Positions 1 through 13,714 of a stretch of 64,000 nt of DNA are shown here, in pieces. Under the pieces are notes generated by a model. It was not told the origin of the DNA. It did not search any database and worked only from the letters and a program-made list of their open reading frames with translations. Source of the DNA: Monocercomonoides exilis (taxonomy: Eukaryota; Preaxostyla; Oxymonadida; Polymastigidae). The stretch's first letter is position 1. Each line of letters opens with the position of its first letter. The stretch covers positions 5,001-69,000 of the forward strand of contig LSRY02000027.1 of NCBI GenBank assembly GCA_001643675.2. The letters are read 5' to 3'. Position numbers and translations under genes: made by a program.

Positions 1-3000
1 AGTGCTGCACAGGGGCTGCACAGATGGTGCACAGCGCTGCAGCGCTCATCCCTTCTACTCGCCTTCACTCTGCGAATGAAGTGTGGGAGAGAGGGAGTTG
101 GGGAAGAGAGGAGAATGAGGGAGAAAGAGAGGTTAGAGAGGGAAGAGAAAAAAAGAATAAAAAAAATCGTGTGGGATGAAGGGATGGAGAGAGAAGGATT
201 TGGAGTGCAGGGATGGGGTGCACACCCTATGAGGTAAATTATAAAAAATAGGAGAAAAAGGAGAGGAAAGAAAAGTGAGGGTGAGGTTGAGAGAGAGAGA
301 GGGAAATGGATGGGTTGAGAGAAAGAGAGAGAGGAAAGAGTGGGGAGTCAGAGAGGTTGGGAGAGGCGAGTGCTGCACAGGGGCTGCACAGATGGTGCAC
401 AGCGCTGTAGCGCTCATCCCTTCTTACTCGCCTTCACTCTGCGAATGAAGTGTGGGAGAGAGGGGAGTTGGGGAAGAGAGGAGAATGAGGGAGAAAGAGA
501 GGTTAGAGAGGGAAGAGAAAAAAGAATAAAAAAAAATCGTGTGGGATGAAGGGATGGAGAGAGAAGGATTTGGAGTGCAGGGATGGGGTGCACACCCTAT
601 GAGGTAAATTATAAAAAAATAGGAGAAAAAGGAGAGGAAAGAAAAGTGAGGGTGAGGTTGAGAGAGAGAGAGGGAAATGGATGGGTTGAGAGAAAGAGAG
701 AGAGGAAAGAGTGGGGAGTCAGAGAGGTTGGGAGAGGCGAGTGCTGCACAGGGGCTGCACAGATGGTGCACAGCGCTGTAGCGCTCATCCCTTCTTACTC
801 GCCTTCACTCTGCGAATGAAGTGTGGGAGAGAGGGGAGTTGGGGAAGAGAGGAGAATGAGGGAGAAAGAGAGGTTAGAGAGGGAAGAGAAAAAAAGAATA
901 AAAAAAATCGTGTGGGATGAAGGGATGGAGAGAGAAGGATTTGGAGTGCAGGGATGGGGTGCACACCCTATGAGGTAAATTATAAAAAATAGGAGAAAAA
1001 GGAGAGGAAAGAAAAGTGAGGGTGAGGTTGAGAGAGAGAGGGAAATGGATGGGTTGAGAGAAAGAGAGAGAGGAAAGAGTGGGGAGTCAGAGAGGTTGGG
1101 AGAGGCGAGTGCTGCACAGGGGCTGCACAGATGGTGCACAGCGCTGTAGCGCTCATCCCTTCTTACTCGCCTTCACTCTGCGAATGAAGTGTGGGAGAGA
1201 GGGGAGTTGGGGAAGAGAGGAGAATGAGGGAGAAAGAGAGGTTAGAGAGGGAAGAGAAAAAAAGAATAAAAAAAATCGTGGGATGAAGGGATGGAGAGAG
1301 AAGGATTTGGAGTGCAGGGATGGGGTGCACACCCTATGAGGTAAATTATAAAAAATAGGAGAAAAAGGAGAGGAAAGAAAAGTGAGGGTGAGGTTGAGAG
1401 AGAGAGAGGGAAATGGATGGGTTGAGAGAAAGAGAGAGAGGAAAGAGTGGGGAGTCAGAGAGGTTGGGAGAGGCGAGTGCTGCACAGGGGCTGCACAGAT
1501 GGTGCACATGCTGTAGCGCTCATCCCTTCTTACTCGCCTTCACTCATGAATGAAGTGTGGGAGAGAGGGGAGTTGGGGAAGAGAGGAGAATGAGGGAGAA
1601 AGAGAGGTTAGAGAGGGAAGAGAAAAAGAATAAAAAAATCGTGTGGGATGAAGGGATGGAGAGAGAAGGATTTGGAGTGCAGGGATGGGGTGCACACCCT
1701 ATGAGGTAAATTATAAAAAAATAGGAGAAAAAGGAGAGGAAAGAAAAGTGAGGGTGAGGTTGAGAGAGAGAGAGGGAAATGGATGGGTTGAGAGAAAGAG
1801 AGAGAGGAAAGAGTGGGGAGTCAGAGAGGTTGGGAGAGGCGAGTGCTGCACAGGGGCTGCACAGATGGTGCACAGCGCTGTAGCGCTCATCCCTTCTTAC
1901 TCGCCTTCACTCTGCGAATGAAGTGTGGGAGAGAGGGGAGTTGGGGAAGAGAGGAGAATGAGGGAGAAAGAGAGGTTAGAGAGGGAAGAGAAAAAGAATA
2001 AAAAAAATCGGGATGAAGGGATGGAGAGAGAAGGATTTGGAGTGCAGGGATGGGGTGCACACCCTATGAGGTAAATTATAAAAAAATAGGAGAAAAAAGG
2101 AGAGGAAAGAAAAGTGAGGGTGAGGTTGAGAGAGAGAGAGGGAAATGGATGGGTTGAGAGAAAGAGAGAGGAAAGAGTGGGGAGTCAGAGAGGTTGGGAG
2201 AGGCGAGTGCTGCACAGGGGCTGCACAGATGGTGCACAGCGCTGTAGCGCTCATCCCTTCTTACTCGCCTTCACTCTGCGAATGAAGTGTGGGAGAGAGG
2301 GGAGTTGGGGAAGAGAGGAGAATGAGGGAGAAAGAGAGGTTAGAGAGGGAAGAGAAAAAAAGAATAAAAAAAATCGTGTGGGATGAAGGGATGGAGAGAG
2401 AAGGATTTGGAGTGCAGGGATGGGGTGCACACCCTATGAGGTAAATTATAAAAAATAGGAGAAAAAGGAGAGGAAAGAAAAGTGAGGGTGAGGTTGAGAG
2501 AGAGAGGGAAATGGATGGGTTGAGAGAAAGAGAGAGAGGAAAGAGTGGGGAGTCAGAGAGGTTGGGAGAGGCGAGTGCTGCACAGGGGCTGCACAGATGG
2601 TGCACAGCGCTGCAGCGCTCATCCCTTCTACTCGCCTTCACTCTGCGAATGAAGTGTGGGAGAGAGGGGAGTTGGGGAAGAGAGGAGAATGAGGGAGAAA
2701 GAGAGGTTAGAGAGGGAAGAGAAAAAAAGAATAAAAAAAAATCGTGTGGGATGAAGGGATGGAGAGAGAAGGATTTGGAGTGCAGGGATGGGGTGCACAC
2801 CCTATGAGGTAAATTATAAAAAATAGGAGAAAAAGGAGAGGAAAGAAAAGTGAGGGTGAGGTTGAGAGAGAGAGAGGGAAATGGATGGGTTGAGAGAAAG
2901 AGAGAGAGGAAAGAGTGGGGAGTCAGAGAGGTTGGGAGAGGCGAGTGCTGCACAGGGGCTGCACAGATGGTGCACAGCGCTGTAGCGCTCATCCCTTCTT

Positions 3001-6000
3001 ACTCGCCTTCACTCCCGCGAATGAAGTGTGGGAGAGAGGGGAGTTGGGGAAGAGAGGAGAATGAGGGAGAAAGAGAGGTTAGAGAGGGAAGAGAAAAAAG
3101 AATAAAAAAAATCGTGTGGGATGAAGGGATGGAGAGAGAAGGATTTGGAGTGCAGGGATGGGGTGCACACCCTATGAGGTAAATTATAAAAATAGGAGAA
3201 AAAGGAGAGGAAAGAAAAGTGAGGGTGAGGTTGAGAGAGAGAGAGGGAAATGGATGGGTTGAGAGAAAGAGAGAGAGGAAAGAGTGGGGAGTCAGAGAGG
3301 TTGGGAGAGGCGAGTGCTGCACAGGGGCTGCACAGATGGTGCACAGCGCTGTAGCGCTCATCCCTTCTTACTCGCCTTCACTCTGCGAATGAAGTGTGGG
3401 AGAGAGGGGAGTTGGGGAAGAGAGGAGAATGAGGGAGAAAGAGAGGTTAGAGAGGGAAGAGAAAAAAAGAATAAAAAAAATCGTGTGGGATGAAGGGATG
3501 GAGAGAGAAGGATTTGGAGTGCAGGGATGGGGTGCACACCCTATGAGGTAAATTATAAAAATAGGAGAAAAAGGAGAGGAAAGAAAAGTGAGGGTGAGGT
3601 TGAGAGAGAGAGAGGGAAATGGATGGGTTGAGAGAAAGAGAGAGAGGAAAGAGTGGGGAGTCAGAGAGGTTGGGAGAGGCGAGTGCTGCACAGGGGCTGC
3701 ACAGATGGTGCACAGCGCTGTAGCGCTCATCCCTTCTTACTCGCCTTCACTCTGCGAATGAAGTGTGGGAGAGAGGGAGTTGGGGAAGAGAGGAGAATGA
3801 GGGAGAAAGAGAGGTTAGAGAGGGAAGAGAAAAAAAGAATAAAAAAAAATCGTGTGGGATGAAGGGATGGAGAGAGAAGGATTTGGAGTGCAGGGATGGG
3901 GTGCACACCCCATGAGGTAAAATTATAAAAAATAGGAGAAAAAGGAGAGGAAAGAAAAGTGAGGGTGAGGTTGAGAGAGAGAGAGGGAAATGGATGGGTT
4001 GAGAGAAAGAGAGAGAGGAAAGAGTGGGGAGTCAGAGAGGTTGGGAGAGGCGAGTGCTGCACAGGGGCTGCACAGATGGTGCACAGCGCTGTAGCGCTCA
4101 TCCCTTCTTACTCGCCTTCACTCTGCGAATGAAGTGGGAGAGGGGAGTTGGGGAAGAGAGGAGAATGAGGGAGAAAGAGAGGTTAGAGAGGGAAGAGAAA
4201 AAAAGAATAAAAAAAAATCGTGTGGGATGAAGGGATGGAGAGAGAAGGATTTGGAGTGCAGGGATGGGGTGCACACCCTATGAGGTAAATTATAAAAAAT
4301 AGGAGAAAAAGGAGAGGAAAGAAAAGTGAGGGTGAGGTTGAGAGAGAGAGAGGGAAATGGATGGGTTGAGAGAAAGAGAGAGAGGAAAGAGTGGGGAGTC
4401 AGAGAGGTTGGGAGAGGCGAGTGCTGCACAGGGGCTGCACAGATGGTGCACAGCGCTGTAGCGCTCATCCTCTTACTCGCCTTCACCTGCGAATGAAGTG
4501 TGGGAGAGAGGGGAGTTGGGGAAGAGAGGAGAATGAGGGAGAAAGAGAGGTTAGAGAGGGAAGAGAAAAAAGAATAAAAAAAATCGTGTGGGATGAAGGG
4601 ATGGAGAGAGAAGGATTTGGAGTGCAGGGATGGGGTGCACACCCTATGAGGTAAATTATAAAAAATAGGAGAAAAAGGAGAGGAAAGAAAAGTGAGGGTG
4701 AGGTTGAGAGAGAGAGAGGGAAATGGATGGGTTGAGAGAAAGAGAGAGAGGAAAGAGTGGGGAGTCAGAGAGGTTGGGAGAGGCGAGTGCTGCACAGGGG
4801 CTGCACAGATGGTGCACAGCGCTGTAGCGCTCATCCCTTCTTACTCGCCTTCACTCTGCGAATGAAGTGTGGGAGAGAGGGGAGTTGGGGAAGAGAGGAG
4901 AATGAGGGAGAAAGAGAGGTTAGAGAGGGAAGAGAAAAAAGAATAAAAAAAATCGTGTGGGATGAAGGGATGGAGAGAGAAGGATTTGGAGTGCAGGGAT
5001 GGGGTGCACACCCTATGAGGTAAATTATAAAAAATAGGAGAAAAAGGAGAGGAAAGAAAAGTGAGGGTGAGGTTGAGAGAGAGAGAGGGAAATGGATGGG
5101 TTGAGAGAAAGAGAGAGAGGAAAGAGTGGGGAGTCAGAGAGGTTGGGAGAGGCGAGTGCTGCACAGGGGCTGCACAGATGGTGCACAGCGCTGTAGCGCT
5201 CATCCTCTTACTCGCCTTCACTCTGCGAATGAAGTGTGGGAGAGAGGGAGTTGGGGAAGAGAGGAGAATGAGGGAGAAAGAGAGGTTAGAGAGGGAAGAG
5301 AAAAAAAGAATAAAAAAAATCGTGTGGGATGAAGGGATGGAGAGAGAAGGATTTGGAGTGCAGGGATGGGGTGCACACCCTATGAGGTAAATTATAAAAA
5401 ATAGGAGAAAAAGGAGAGGAAAGAAAAGTGAGGGTGAGGTTGAGAGAGAGAGAGGGAAATGGATGGGTTGAGAGAAAGAGAGAGAGGAAAGAGTGGGGAG
5501 TCAGAGAGGTTGGGAGAGGCGAGTGCTGCACAGGGGCTGCACAGATGGTGCACAGCGCTGTAGCGCTCATCCCTCTTACTCGCCTTCACTCTGCGAATGA
5601 AGTGTGGGAGAGAGGGGAGTTGGGGAAGAGAGGAGAATGAGGGAGAAAGAGAGGTTAGAGAGGGAAGAGAAAAAAGAATAAAAAAAAATCGTGTGGGATG
5701 AAGGGATGGAGAGAGAAGGATTTGGAGTGCAGGGATGGGGTGCACACCCTATGAGGTAAATTATAAAAATAGGAGAAAAAGGAGAGGAAAGAAAAGTGAG
5801 GGTGAGGTTGAGAGAGAGAGAGGGAAATGGATGGGTTGAGAGAAAGAGAGAGAGGAAAGAGTGGGGAGTCAGAGAGGTTGGGAGAGGCGAGTGCTGCACA
5901 GGGGCTGCACAGATGGTGCACAGCGCTGTAGCGCTCATCCCTTCTTACTCGCCTTCACTCTGCGAATGAAGTGTGGGAGAGAGGGAGTTGGGGAAGAGAG

Positions 6001-9000
6001 GAGAATGAGGGAGAAAGAGAGGTTAGAGAGGGAAGAGAAAAAAGAATAAAAAAAATCGTGTGGGATGAAGGGATGGAGAGAGAAGGATTTGGAGTGCAGG
6101 GATGGGGTGCACACCCTATGAGGTAAATTATAAAAAATAGGAGAAAAAGGAGAGGAAAGAAAAGTGAGGGTGAGGTTGAGAGAGAGAGAGGGAAATGGAT
6201 GGGTTGAGAGAAAGAGAGAGAGGAAAGAGTGGGGAGTCAGAGAGGTTGGGAGAGGCGAGTGCTGCACAGGGGCTGCACAGATGGTGCACAGCGCTGTAGC
6301 GCTCATCCCTTCTTACTCGCCTTCACTCTGCGAATGAAGTGTGGGAGAGAGGGGAGTTGGGGAAGAGAGGAGAATGAGGGAGAAAGAGAGGTTAGAGAGG
6401 GAAGAGAAAAAAGAATAAAAAAAATCGTGTGGGATGAAGGGATGGAGAGAGAAGGATTTGGAGTGCAGGGATGGGGTGCACACCCTATGAGGTAAATTAT
6501 AAAAAATAGGAGAAAAAGGAGAGGAAAGAAAAGTGAGGGTGAGGTTGAGAGAGAGAGAGGGAAATGGATGGGTTGAGAGAAAGAGAGAGAGGAAAGAGTG
6601 GGGAGTCAGAGAGGTTGGGAGAGGCGAGTGCTGCACAGGGGCTGCACAGATGGTGCACAGCGCTGTAGCGCTCATCCCTTCTTACTCGCCTTCACTCTGC
6701 GAATGAAGTGTGGGAGAGAGGGAGTTGGGGAAGAGAGGAGAATGAGGGAGAAAGAGAGGTTAGAGAGGGAAGAGAAAAAAAGAATAAAAAAAAATCGTGT
6801 GGGATGAAGGGATGGAGAGAGAAGGATTTGGAGTGCAGGGATGGGGTGCACACCCTATGAGGTAAATTATAAAAAATAGGAGAAAAAGGAGAGGAAAGAA
6901 AAGTGAGGGTGAGGTTGAGAGAGAGAGAGGGAAATGGATGGGTTGAGAGAAAGAGAGAGAGGAAAGAGTGGGGAGTCAGAGAGGTTGGGAGAGGCGAGTG
7001 CTGCACAGGGGCTGCACAGATGGTGCACAGCGCTGTAGCGCTCATCCCTTCTTACTCGCCTTCACTCTGCGAATGAAGTGTGGGAGAGAGGGGAGTTGGG
7101 GAAGAGAGGAGAATGAGGGAGAAAGAGAGGTTAGAGAGGGAAGAGAAAAAAGAATAAAAAAAAATCGTGTGGGATGAAGGGATGGAGAGAGAAGGATTTG
7201 GAGTGCAGGGATGGGGTGCACACCCTATGAGGTAAATTATAAAAATAGGAGAAAAAGGAGAGGAAAGAAAAGTGAGGGTGAGGTTGAGAGAGAGAGAGGG
7301 AAATGGATGGGTTGAGAGAAAGAGAGAGAGGAAAGAGTGGGGAGTCAGAGAGGTTGGGAGAGGCGAGTGCTGCACAGGGGCTGCACAGATGGTGCACAGC
7401 GCTGCAGCGCTCATCCCTTCTTACTCGCCTTCACTCCGCGAATGAAGTGTGGGAGAGAGGGGAGTTGGGGAAGAGAGGAGAATGAGGGAGAAAGAGAGGT
7501 TAGAGAGGGAAGAGAAAAAAAGAATAAAAAAAATCGTGTGGGATGAAGGGATGGAGAGAGAAGGATTTGGAGTGCAGGGATGGGGTGCACACCCTATGAG
7601 GTAAATTATAAAAAATAGGAGAAAAAGGAGAGGAAAGAAAAGTGAGGGTGAGGTTGAGAGAGAGAGAGGGAAATGGATGGGTTGAGAGAAAGAGAGAGAG
7701 GAAAGAGTGGGGAGTCAGAGAGGTTGGGAGAGGCGAGTGCTGCACAGGGGCTGCACAGATGGTGCACAGCGCTGTAGCGCTCATCCTCTTACTCGCCTTC
7801 ACTCTGCGAATGAAGTGTGGGAGAGAGGGAGTTGGGGAAGAGAGGAGAATGAGGGAGAAAGAGAGGTTAGAGAGGGAAGAGAAAAAAAGAATAAAAAAAA
7901 ATCGTGTGGGATGAAGGGATGGAGAGAGAAGGATTTGGAGTGCAGGGATGGGGTGCACACCCTATGAGGTAAATTATAAAAAATAGGAGAAAAAGGAGAG
8001 GAAAGAAAAGTGAGGGTGAGGTTGAGAGAGAGAGAGGGAAATGGATGGGTTGAGAGAAAGAGAGAGAGGAAAGAGTGGGGAGTCAGAGAGGTTGGGAGAG
8101 GCGAGTGCTGCACAGGGGCTGCACAGATGGTGCACAGCGCTGTAGCGCTCATCCCTCTTACTCGCCTTCACTCTGCGAATGAAGTGTGGGAGAGAGGGAG
8201 TTGGGGAAGAGAGGAGAATGAGGGAGAAAGAGAGGTTAGAGAGGGAAGAGAAAAAAAGAATAAAAAAAATCGTGTGGGATGAAGGGATGGAGAGAGAAGG
8301 ATTTGGAGTGCAGGGATGGGGTGCACACCCTATGAGGTAAATTATAAAAAATAGGAGAAAAAGGAGAGGAAAGAAAAGTGAGGGTGAGGTTGAGAGAGAG
8401 AGAGGGAAATGGATGGGTTGAGAGAAAGAGAGAGAGGAAAGAGTGGGGAGTCAGAGAGGTTGGGAGAGGCGAGTGCTGCACAGGGGCTGCACAGATGGTG
8501 CACAGCGCTGTAGCGCTCATCCCTCTTACTCGCCTTCACTCTGCGAATGAAGTGTGGGAGAGAGGGGAGTTGGGGAAGAGAGGAGAATGAGGGAGAAAGA
8601 GAGGTTAGAGAGGGAAGAGAAAAAAAGAATAAAAAAATCGTGTGGGATGAAGGGATGGAGAGAGAAGGATTTGGAGTGCAGGGATGGGGTGCACACCCTA
8701 TGAGGTAAATTATAAAAATAGGAGAAAAAGGAGAGGAAAGAAAAGTGAGGGTGAGGTTGAGAGAGAGAGAGGGAAATGGATGGGTTGAGAGAAAGAGAGA
8801 GAGGAAAGAGTGGGGAGTCAGAGAGGTTGGGAGAGGCGAGTGCTGCACAGGGGCTGCACAGATGGTGCACAGCGCTGTAGCGCTCATCCTCTACTCGCCT
8901 TCACTCTGCGAATGAAGTGTGGGAGAGAGGGAGTTGGGGAAGAGAGGAGAATGAGGGAGAAAGAGAGGTTAGAGAGGGAAGAGAAAAAAAGAATAAAAAA

Positions 9001-12000
9001 AAATCGTGTGGGATGAAGGGATGGAGAGAGAAGGATTTGGAGTGCAGGGATGGGGTGCACACCCTATGAGGTAAATTATAAAAAATAGGAGAAAAAGGAG
9101 AGGAAAGAAAAGTGAGGGTGAGGTTGAGAGAGAGAGAGGGAAATGGATGGGTTGAGAGAAAGAGAGAGAGGAAAGAGTGGGGAGTCAGAGAGGTTGGGAG
9201 AGGCGAGTGCTGCACAGGGGCTGCACAGATGGTGCACAGCGCTGTAGCGCTCATCCCTTCTTACTCGCCTTCACTCTGCGAATGAAGTGTGGGAGAGAGG
9301 GGAGTTGGGGAAGAGAGGAGAATGAGGGAGAAAGAGAGGTTAGAGAGGGAAGAGAAAAAAGAATAAAAAAAATCGTGTGGGATGAAGGGATGGAGAGAGA
9401 AGGATTTGGAGTGCAGGGATGGGGTGCACACCCTATGAGGTAAATTATAAAAAATAGGAGAAAAAAGGAGAGGAAAGAAAAGTGAGGGTGAGGTTGAGAG
9501 AGAGAGAGGGAAATGGATGGGTTGAGAGAAAGAGAGAGAGGAAAGAGTGGGGAGTCAGAGAGGTTGGGAGAGGCGAGTGCTGCACAGGGGCTGCACAGAT
9601 GGTGCACAGCGCTGCAGCGCTCATCCCTCTTACTCGCCTTCACTCTGCGAATGAAGTGTGGGAGAGAGGGGAGTTGGGGAAGAGAGGAGAATGAGGGAGA
9701 AAGAGAGGTTAGAGAGGGAAGAGAAAAAAAGAATAAAAAAAAATCGTGTGGGATGAAGGGATGGAGAGAGAAGGATTTGGAGTGCAGGGATGGGGTGCAC
9801 ACCCTATGAGGTAAATTATAAAAAATAGGAGAAAAAGGAGAGGAAAGAAAAGTGAGGGTGAGGTTGAGAGAGAGAGAGGGAAATGGATGGGTTGAGAGAA
9901 AGAGAGAGAGGAAAGAGTGGGGAGTCAGAGAGGTTGGGAGAGGCGAGTGCTGCACAGGGGCTGCACAGATGGTGCACAGCGCTGCAGCGCTCATCCCTCT
10001 TACTCGCCTTCACTCTGCGAATGAAGTGTGGGAGAGAGGGGAGTTGGGGAAGAGAGGAGAATGAGGGAGAAAGAGAGGTTAGAGAGGGAAGAGAAAAAAA
10101 GAATAAAAAAAATCGTGTGGGATGAAGGGATGGAGAGAGAAGGATTTGGAGTGCAGGGATGGGGTGCACACCCTATGAGGTAAATTATAAAAATAGGAGA
10201 AAAAAAGGAGAGGAAAGAAAAGTGAGGGTGAGGTTGAGAGAGAGAGAGGGAAATGGATGGGTTGAGAGAAAGAGAGAGAGGAAAGAGTGGGGAGTCAGAG
10301 AGGTTGGGAGAGGCGAGTGCTGCACAGGGGCTGCACAGATGGTGCACAGCGCTGTAGCGCTCATCCCTCTTACTCGCCTTCACTCTGCGAATGAAGTGTG
10401 GGAGAGAGGGAGTTGGGGAAGAGAGGAGAATGAGGGAGAAAGAGAGGTTAGAGAGGGAAGAGAAAAAAAGAATAAAAAAAAATCGTGTGGGATGAAGGGA
10501 TGGAGAGAGAAGGATTTGGAGTGCAGGGATGGGGTGCACACCCTATGAGGTAAATTATAAAAAATAGGAGAAAAAGGAGAGGAAAGAAAAGTGAGGGTGA
10601 GGTTGAGAGAGAGAGAGGGAAATGGATGGGTTGAGAGAAAGAGAGAGAGGAAAGAGTGGGGAGTCAGAGAGGTTGGGAGAGGCGAGTGCTGCACAGGGGC
10701 TGCACAGATGGTGCACAGCGCTGTAGCGCTCATCCCTTCTACTCGCCTTCACTCTGCGAATGAAGTGTGGGAGAGAGGGGAGTTGGGGAAGAGAGGAGAA
10801 TGAGGGAGAAAGAGAGGTTAGAGAGGGAAGAGAAAAAAAGAATAAAAAAAAATCGTGTGGGATGAAGGGATGGAGAGAGAAGGATTTGGAGTGCAGGGAT
10901 GGGGTGCACACCCTATGAGGTAAATTATAAAAAATAGGAGAAAAAGGAGAGGAAAGAAAAGTGAGGGTGAGGTTGAGAGAGAGAGAGGGAAATGGATGGG
11001 TTGAGAGAAAGAGAGAGAGGAAAGAGTGGGGAGTCAGAGAGGTTGGGAGAGGCGAGTGCTGCACAGGGGCTGCACAGATGGTGCACAGCGCTGCAGCGCT
11101 CATCCCTCTTACTCGCCTTCACTCTGCGAATGAAGTGTGGGAGAGAGGGGAGTTGGGGAAGAGAGGAGAATGAGGGAGAAAGAGAGGTTAGAGAGGGAAG
11201 AGAAAAAAAGAATAAAAAAAATCGTGTGGGATGAAGGGATGGAGAGAGAAGGATTTGGAGTGCAGGGATGGGGTGCACACCCTATGAGGTAAATTATAAA
11301 AAATAGGAGAAAAAAGGAGAGGAAAGAAAAGTGAGGGTGAGGTTGAGAGAGAGAGAGGGAAATGGATGGGTTGAGAGAAAGAGAGAGAGGAAAGAGTGGG
11401 GAGTCAGAGAGGTTGGGAGAGGCGAGTGCTGCACAGGGGCTGCACAGATGGTGCACAGCGCTGTAGCGCTCATCCCTCTTACTCGCCTTCACTCTGCGAA
11501 TGAAGTGTGGGAGAGAGGGAGTTGGGGAAGAGAGGAGAATGAGGGAGAAAGAGAGGTTAGAGAGGGAAGAGAAAAAAGAATAAAAAAAATCGTGTGGGAT
11601 GAAGGGATGGAGAGAGAAGGATTTGGAGTGCAGGGATGGGGTGCACACCCTATGAGGTAAATTATAAAAATAGGAGAAAAAGGAGAGGAAAGAAAAGTGA
11701 GGGTGAGGTTGAGAGAGAGAGAGGGAAATGGATGGGTTGAGAGAAAGAGAGAGAGGAAAGAGTGGGGAGTCAGAGAGGTTGGGAGAGGCGAGTGCTGCAC
11801 AGGGGCTGCACAGATGGTGCACAGCGCTGCAGCGCTCATCCCTCTTACTCGCCTTCACTCTGCGAATGAAGTGTGGGAGAGAGGGGAGTTGGGGAAGAGA
11901 GGAGAATGAGGGAGAAAGAGAGGTTAGAGAGGGAAGAGAAAAAAAGAATAAAAAAAATCGTGTGGGATGAAGGGATGGAGAGAGAAGGATTTGGAGTGCA

Positions 12001-13714
12001 GGGATGGGGTGCACACCCTATGAGGTAAATTATAAAAAATAGGAGAAAAAAGGAGAGGAAAGAAAAGTGAGGGTGAGGTTGAGAGAGAGAGAGGGAAATG
12101 GATGGGTTGAGAGAAAGAGAGAGAGGAAAGAGTGGGGAGTCAGAGAGGTTGGGAGAGGCGAGTGCTGCACAGGGGCTGCACAGATGGTGCACAGCGCTGT
12201 AGCGCTCATCCCTTCTTACTCGCCTTCACTCTGCGAATGAAGTGTGGGAGAGAGGGAGTTGGGGAAGAGAGGAGAATGAGGGAGAAAGAGAGGTTAGAGA
12301 GGGAAGAGAAAAAAAGAATAAAAAAAATCGTGTGGGATGAAGGGATGGAGAGAGAAGGATTTGGAGTGCAGGGATGGGGTGCACACCCTATGAGGTAAAT
12401 TATAAAAAATAGGAGAAAAAAGGAGAGGAAAGAAAAGTGAGGGTGAGGTTGAGAGAGAGAGAGGGAAATGGATGGGTTGAGAGAAAGAGAGAGAGGAAAG
12501 AGTGGGGAGTCAGAGAGGTTGGGAGAGGCGAGTGCTGCACAGGGGCTGCACAGATGGTGCACAGCGCTGCAGCGCTCATCCCTCTTACTCGCCTTCACTC
12601 TGCGAATGAAGTGTGGGAGAGAGGGGAGTTGGGGAAGAGAGGAGAATGAGGGAGAAAGAGAGGTTAGAGAGGGAAGAGAAAAAAAGAATAAAAAAAAATC
12701 GTGTGGGATGAAGGGATGGAGAGAGAAGGATTTGGAGTGCAGGGATGGGGTGCACACCCTATGAGGTAAATTATAAAAAATAGGAGAAAAAGGAGAGGAA
12801 AGAAAAGTGAGGGTGAGGTTGAGAGAGAGAGAGGGAAATGGATGGGTTGAGAGAAAGAGAGAGAGGAAAGAGTGGGGAGTCAGAGAGGTTGGGAGAGGCG
12901 AGTGCTGCACAGGGGCTGCACAGATGGTGCACAGCGCTGTAGCGCTCATCCCTTCTACTCGCCTTCACTCTGCGAATGAAGTGTGGGAGAGAGGGAGTTG
13001 GGGAAGAGAGGAGAATGAGGGAGAAAGAGAGGTTAGAGAGGGAAGAGAAAAAAAGAATAAAAAAAATCGTGTGGGATGAAGGGATGGAGAGAGAAGGATT
13101 TGGAGTGCAGGGATGGGGTGCACACCCTATGAGGTAAATTATAAAAAATAGGAGAAAAAGGAGAGGAAAGAAAAGTGAGGGTGAGGTTGAGAGAGAGAGA
13201 GGGAAATGGATGGGTTGAGAGAAAGAGAGAGAGGAAAGAGTGGGGAGTCAGAGAGGTTGGGAGAGGCGAGTGCTGCACAGGGGCTGCACAGATGGTGCAC
13301 AGCGCTGTAGCGCTCATCCCTTCTTACTCGCCTTCACTCTGCGAATGAAGTGTGGGAGAGAGGGAGTTGGGGAAGAGAGGAGAATGAGGGAGAAAGAGAG
13401 GTTAGAGAGGGAAGAGAAAAAAAGAATAAAAAAAAATCGTGTGGGATGAAGGGATGGAGAGAGAAGGATTTGGAGTGCAGGGATGGGGTGCACACCCTAT
13501 GAGGTAAATTATAAAAAATAGGAGAAAAAGGAGAGGAAAGAAAAGTGAGGGTGAGGTTGAGAGAGAGAGAGGGAAATGGATGGGTTGAGAGAAAGAGAGA
13601 GAGGAAAGAGTGGGGAGTCAGAGAGGTTGGGAGAGGCGAGTGCTGCACAGGGGCTGCACAGATGGTGCACAGCGCTGCAGCGCTTCATCTTTCTACTCGC
13701 CTTCACTCTGCGAT
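1..13714. repeat. Satellite array, about 369-bp unit, 37 full copies plus a truncated copy
   Basis: The same unit recurs head to tail. The landmark AGTGCTGCACAGG begins at 1, 369, 740, 1108 and so on to 13639, so 37 complete units (mean about 368.6 bp) precede a 38th that loses identity after about 13714. Each unit has three parts: a GC-rich core with three TGCACAG words followed by an AGCGCTG(C/T)AGCGCT palindrome; a short TTACTCGCCTTCACTCTGCG linker; and about 270 bp that are almost pure purine on the plus strand (GAGA tracts, A-runs), broken by TGCACACCCTATGAGG. Copies differ by point changes and 1-4 bp indels, mainly in A-runs, the linker and GA dinucleotides. Open frames across it are by-products of purine bias and shift with unit length, so I call none of them coding. 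The array is cut by the left window edge, so its full size is unknown. Confidence 0.97.
33..46. other. Palindromic core of the satellite unit (first example)
   Basis: AGCGCTGCAGCGCT is a perfect 14-bp palindrome in units carrying the C variant (first copy here; last at 13671-13684). Most units carry T at the eighth position (AGCGCTGTAGCGCT), leaving a central mismatch. The palindrome is preceded in every unit by three TGCACAG words. This is the only GC-rich, non-purine part of the unit, so it is the best candidate for a protein-binding or cruciform site. That role is inference. Confidence 0.8.

Noticed and set aside
1-13714. CRISPR-like or phage repeat array
   Set aside because: Units are about 369 bp with no unique spacers, in an intron-bearing eukaryotic context.
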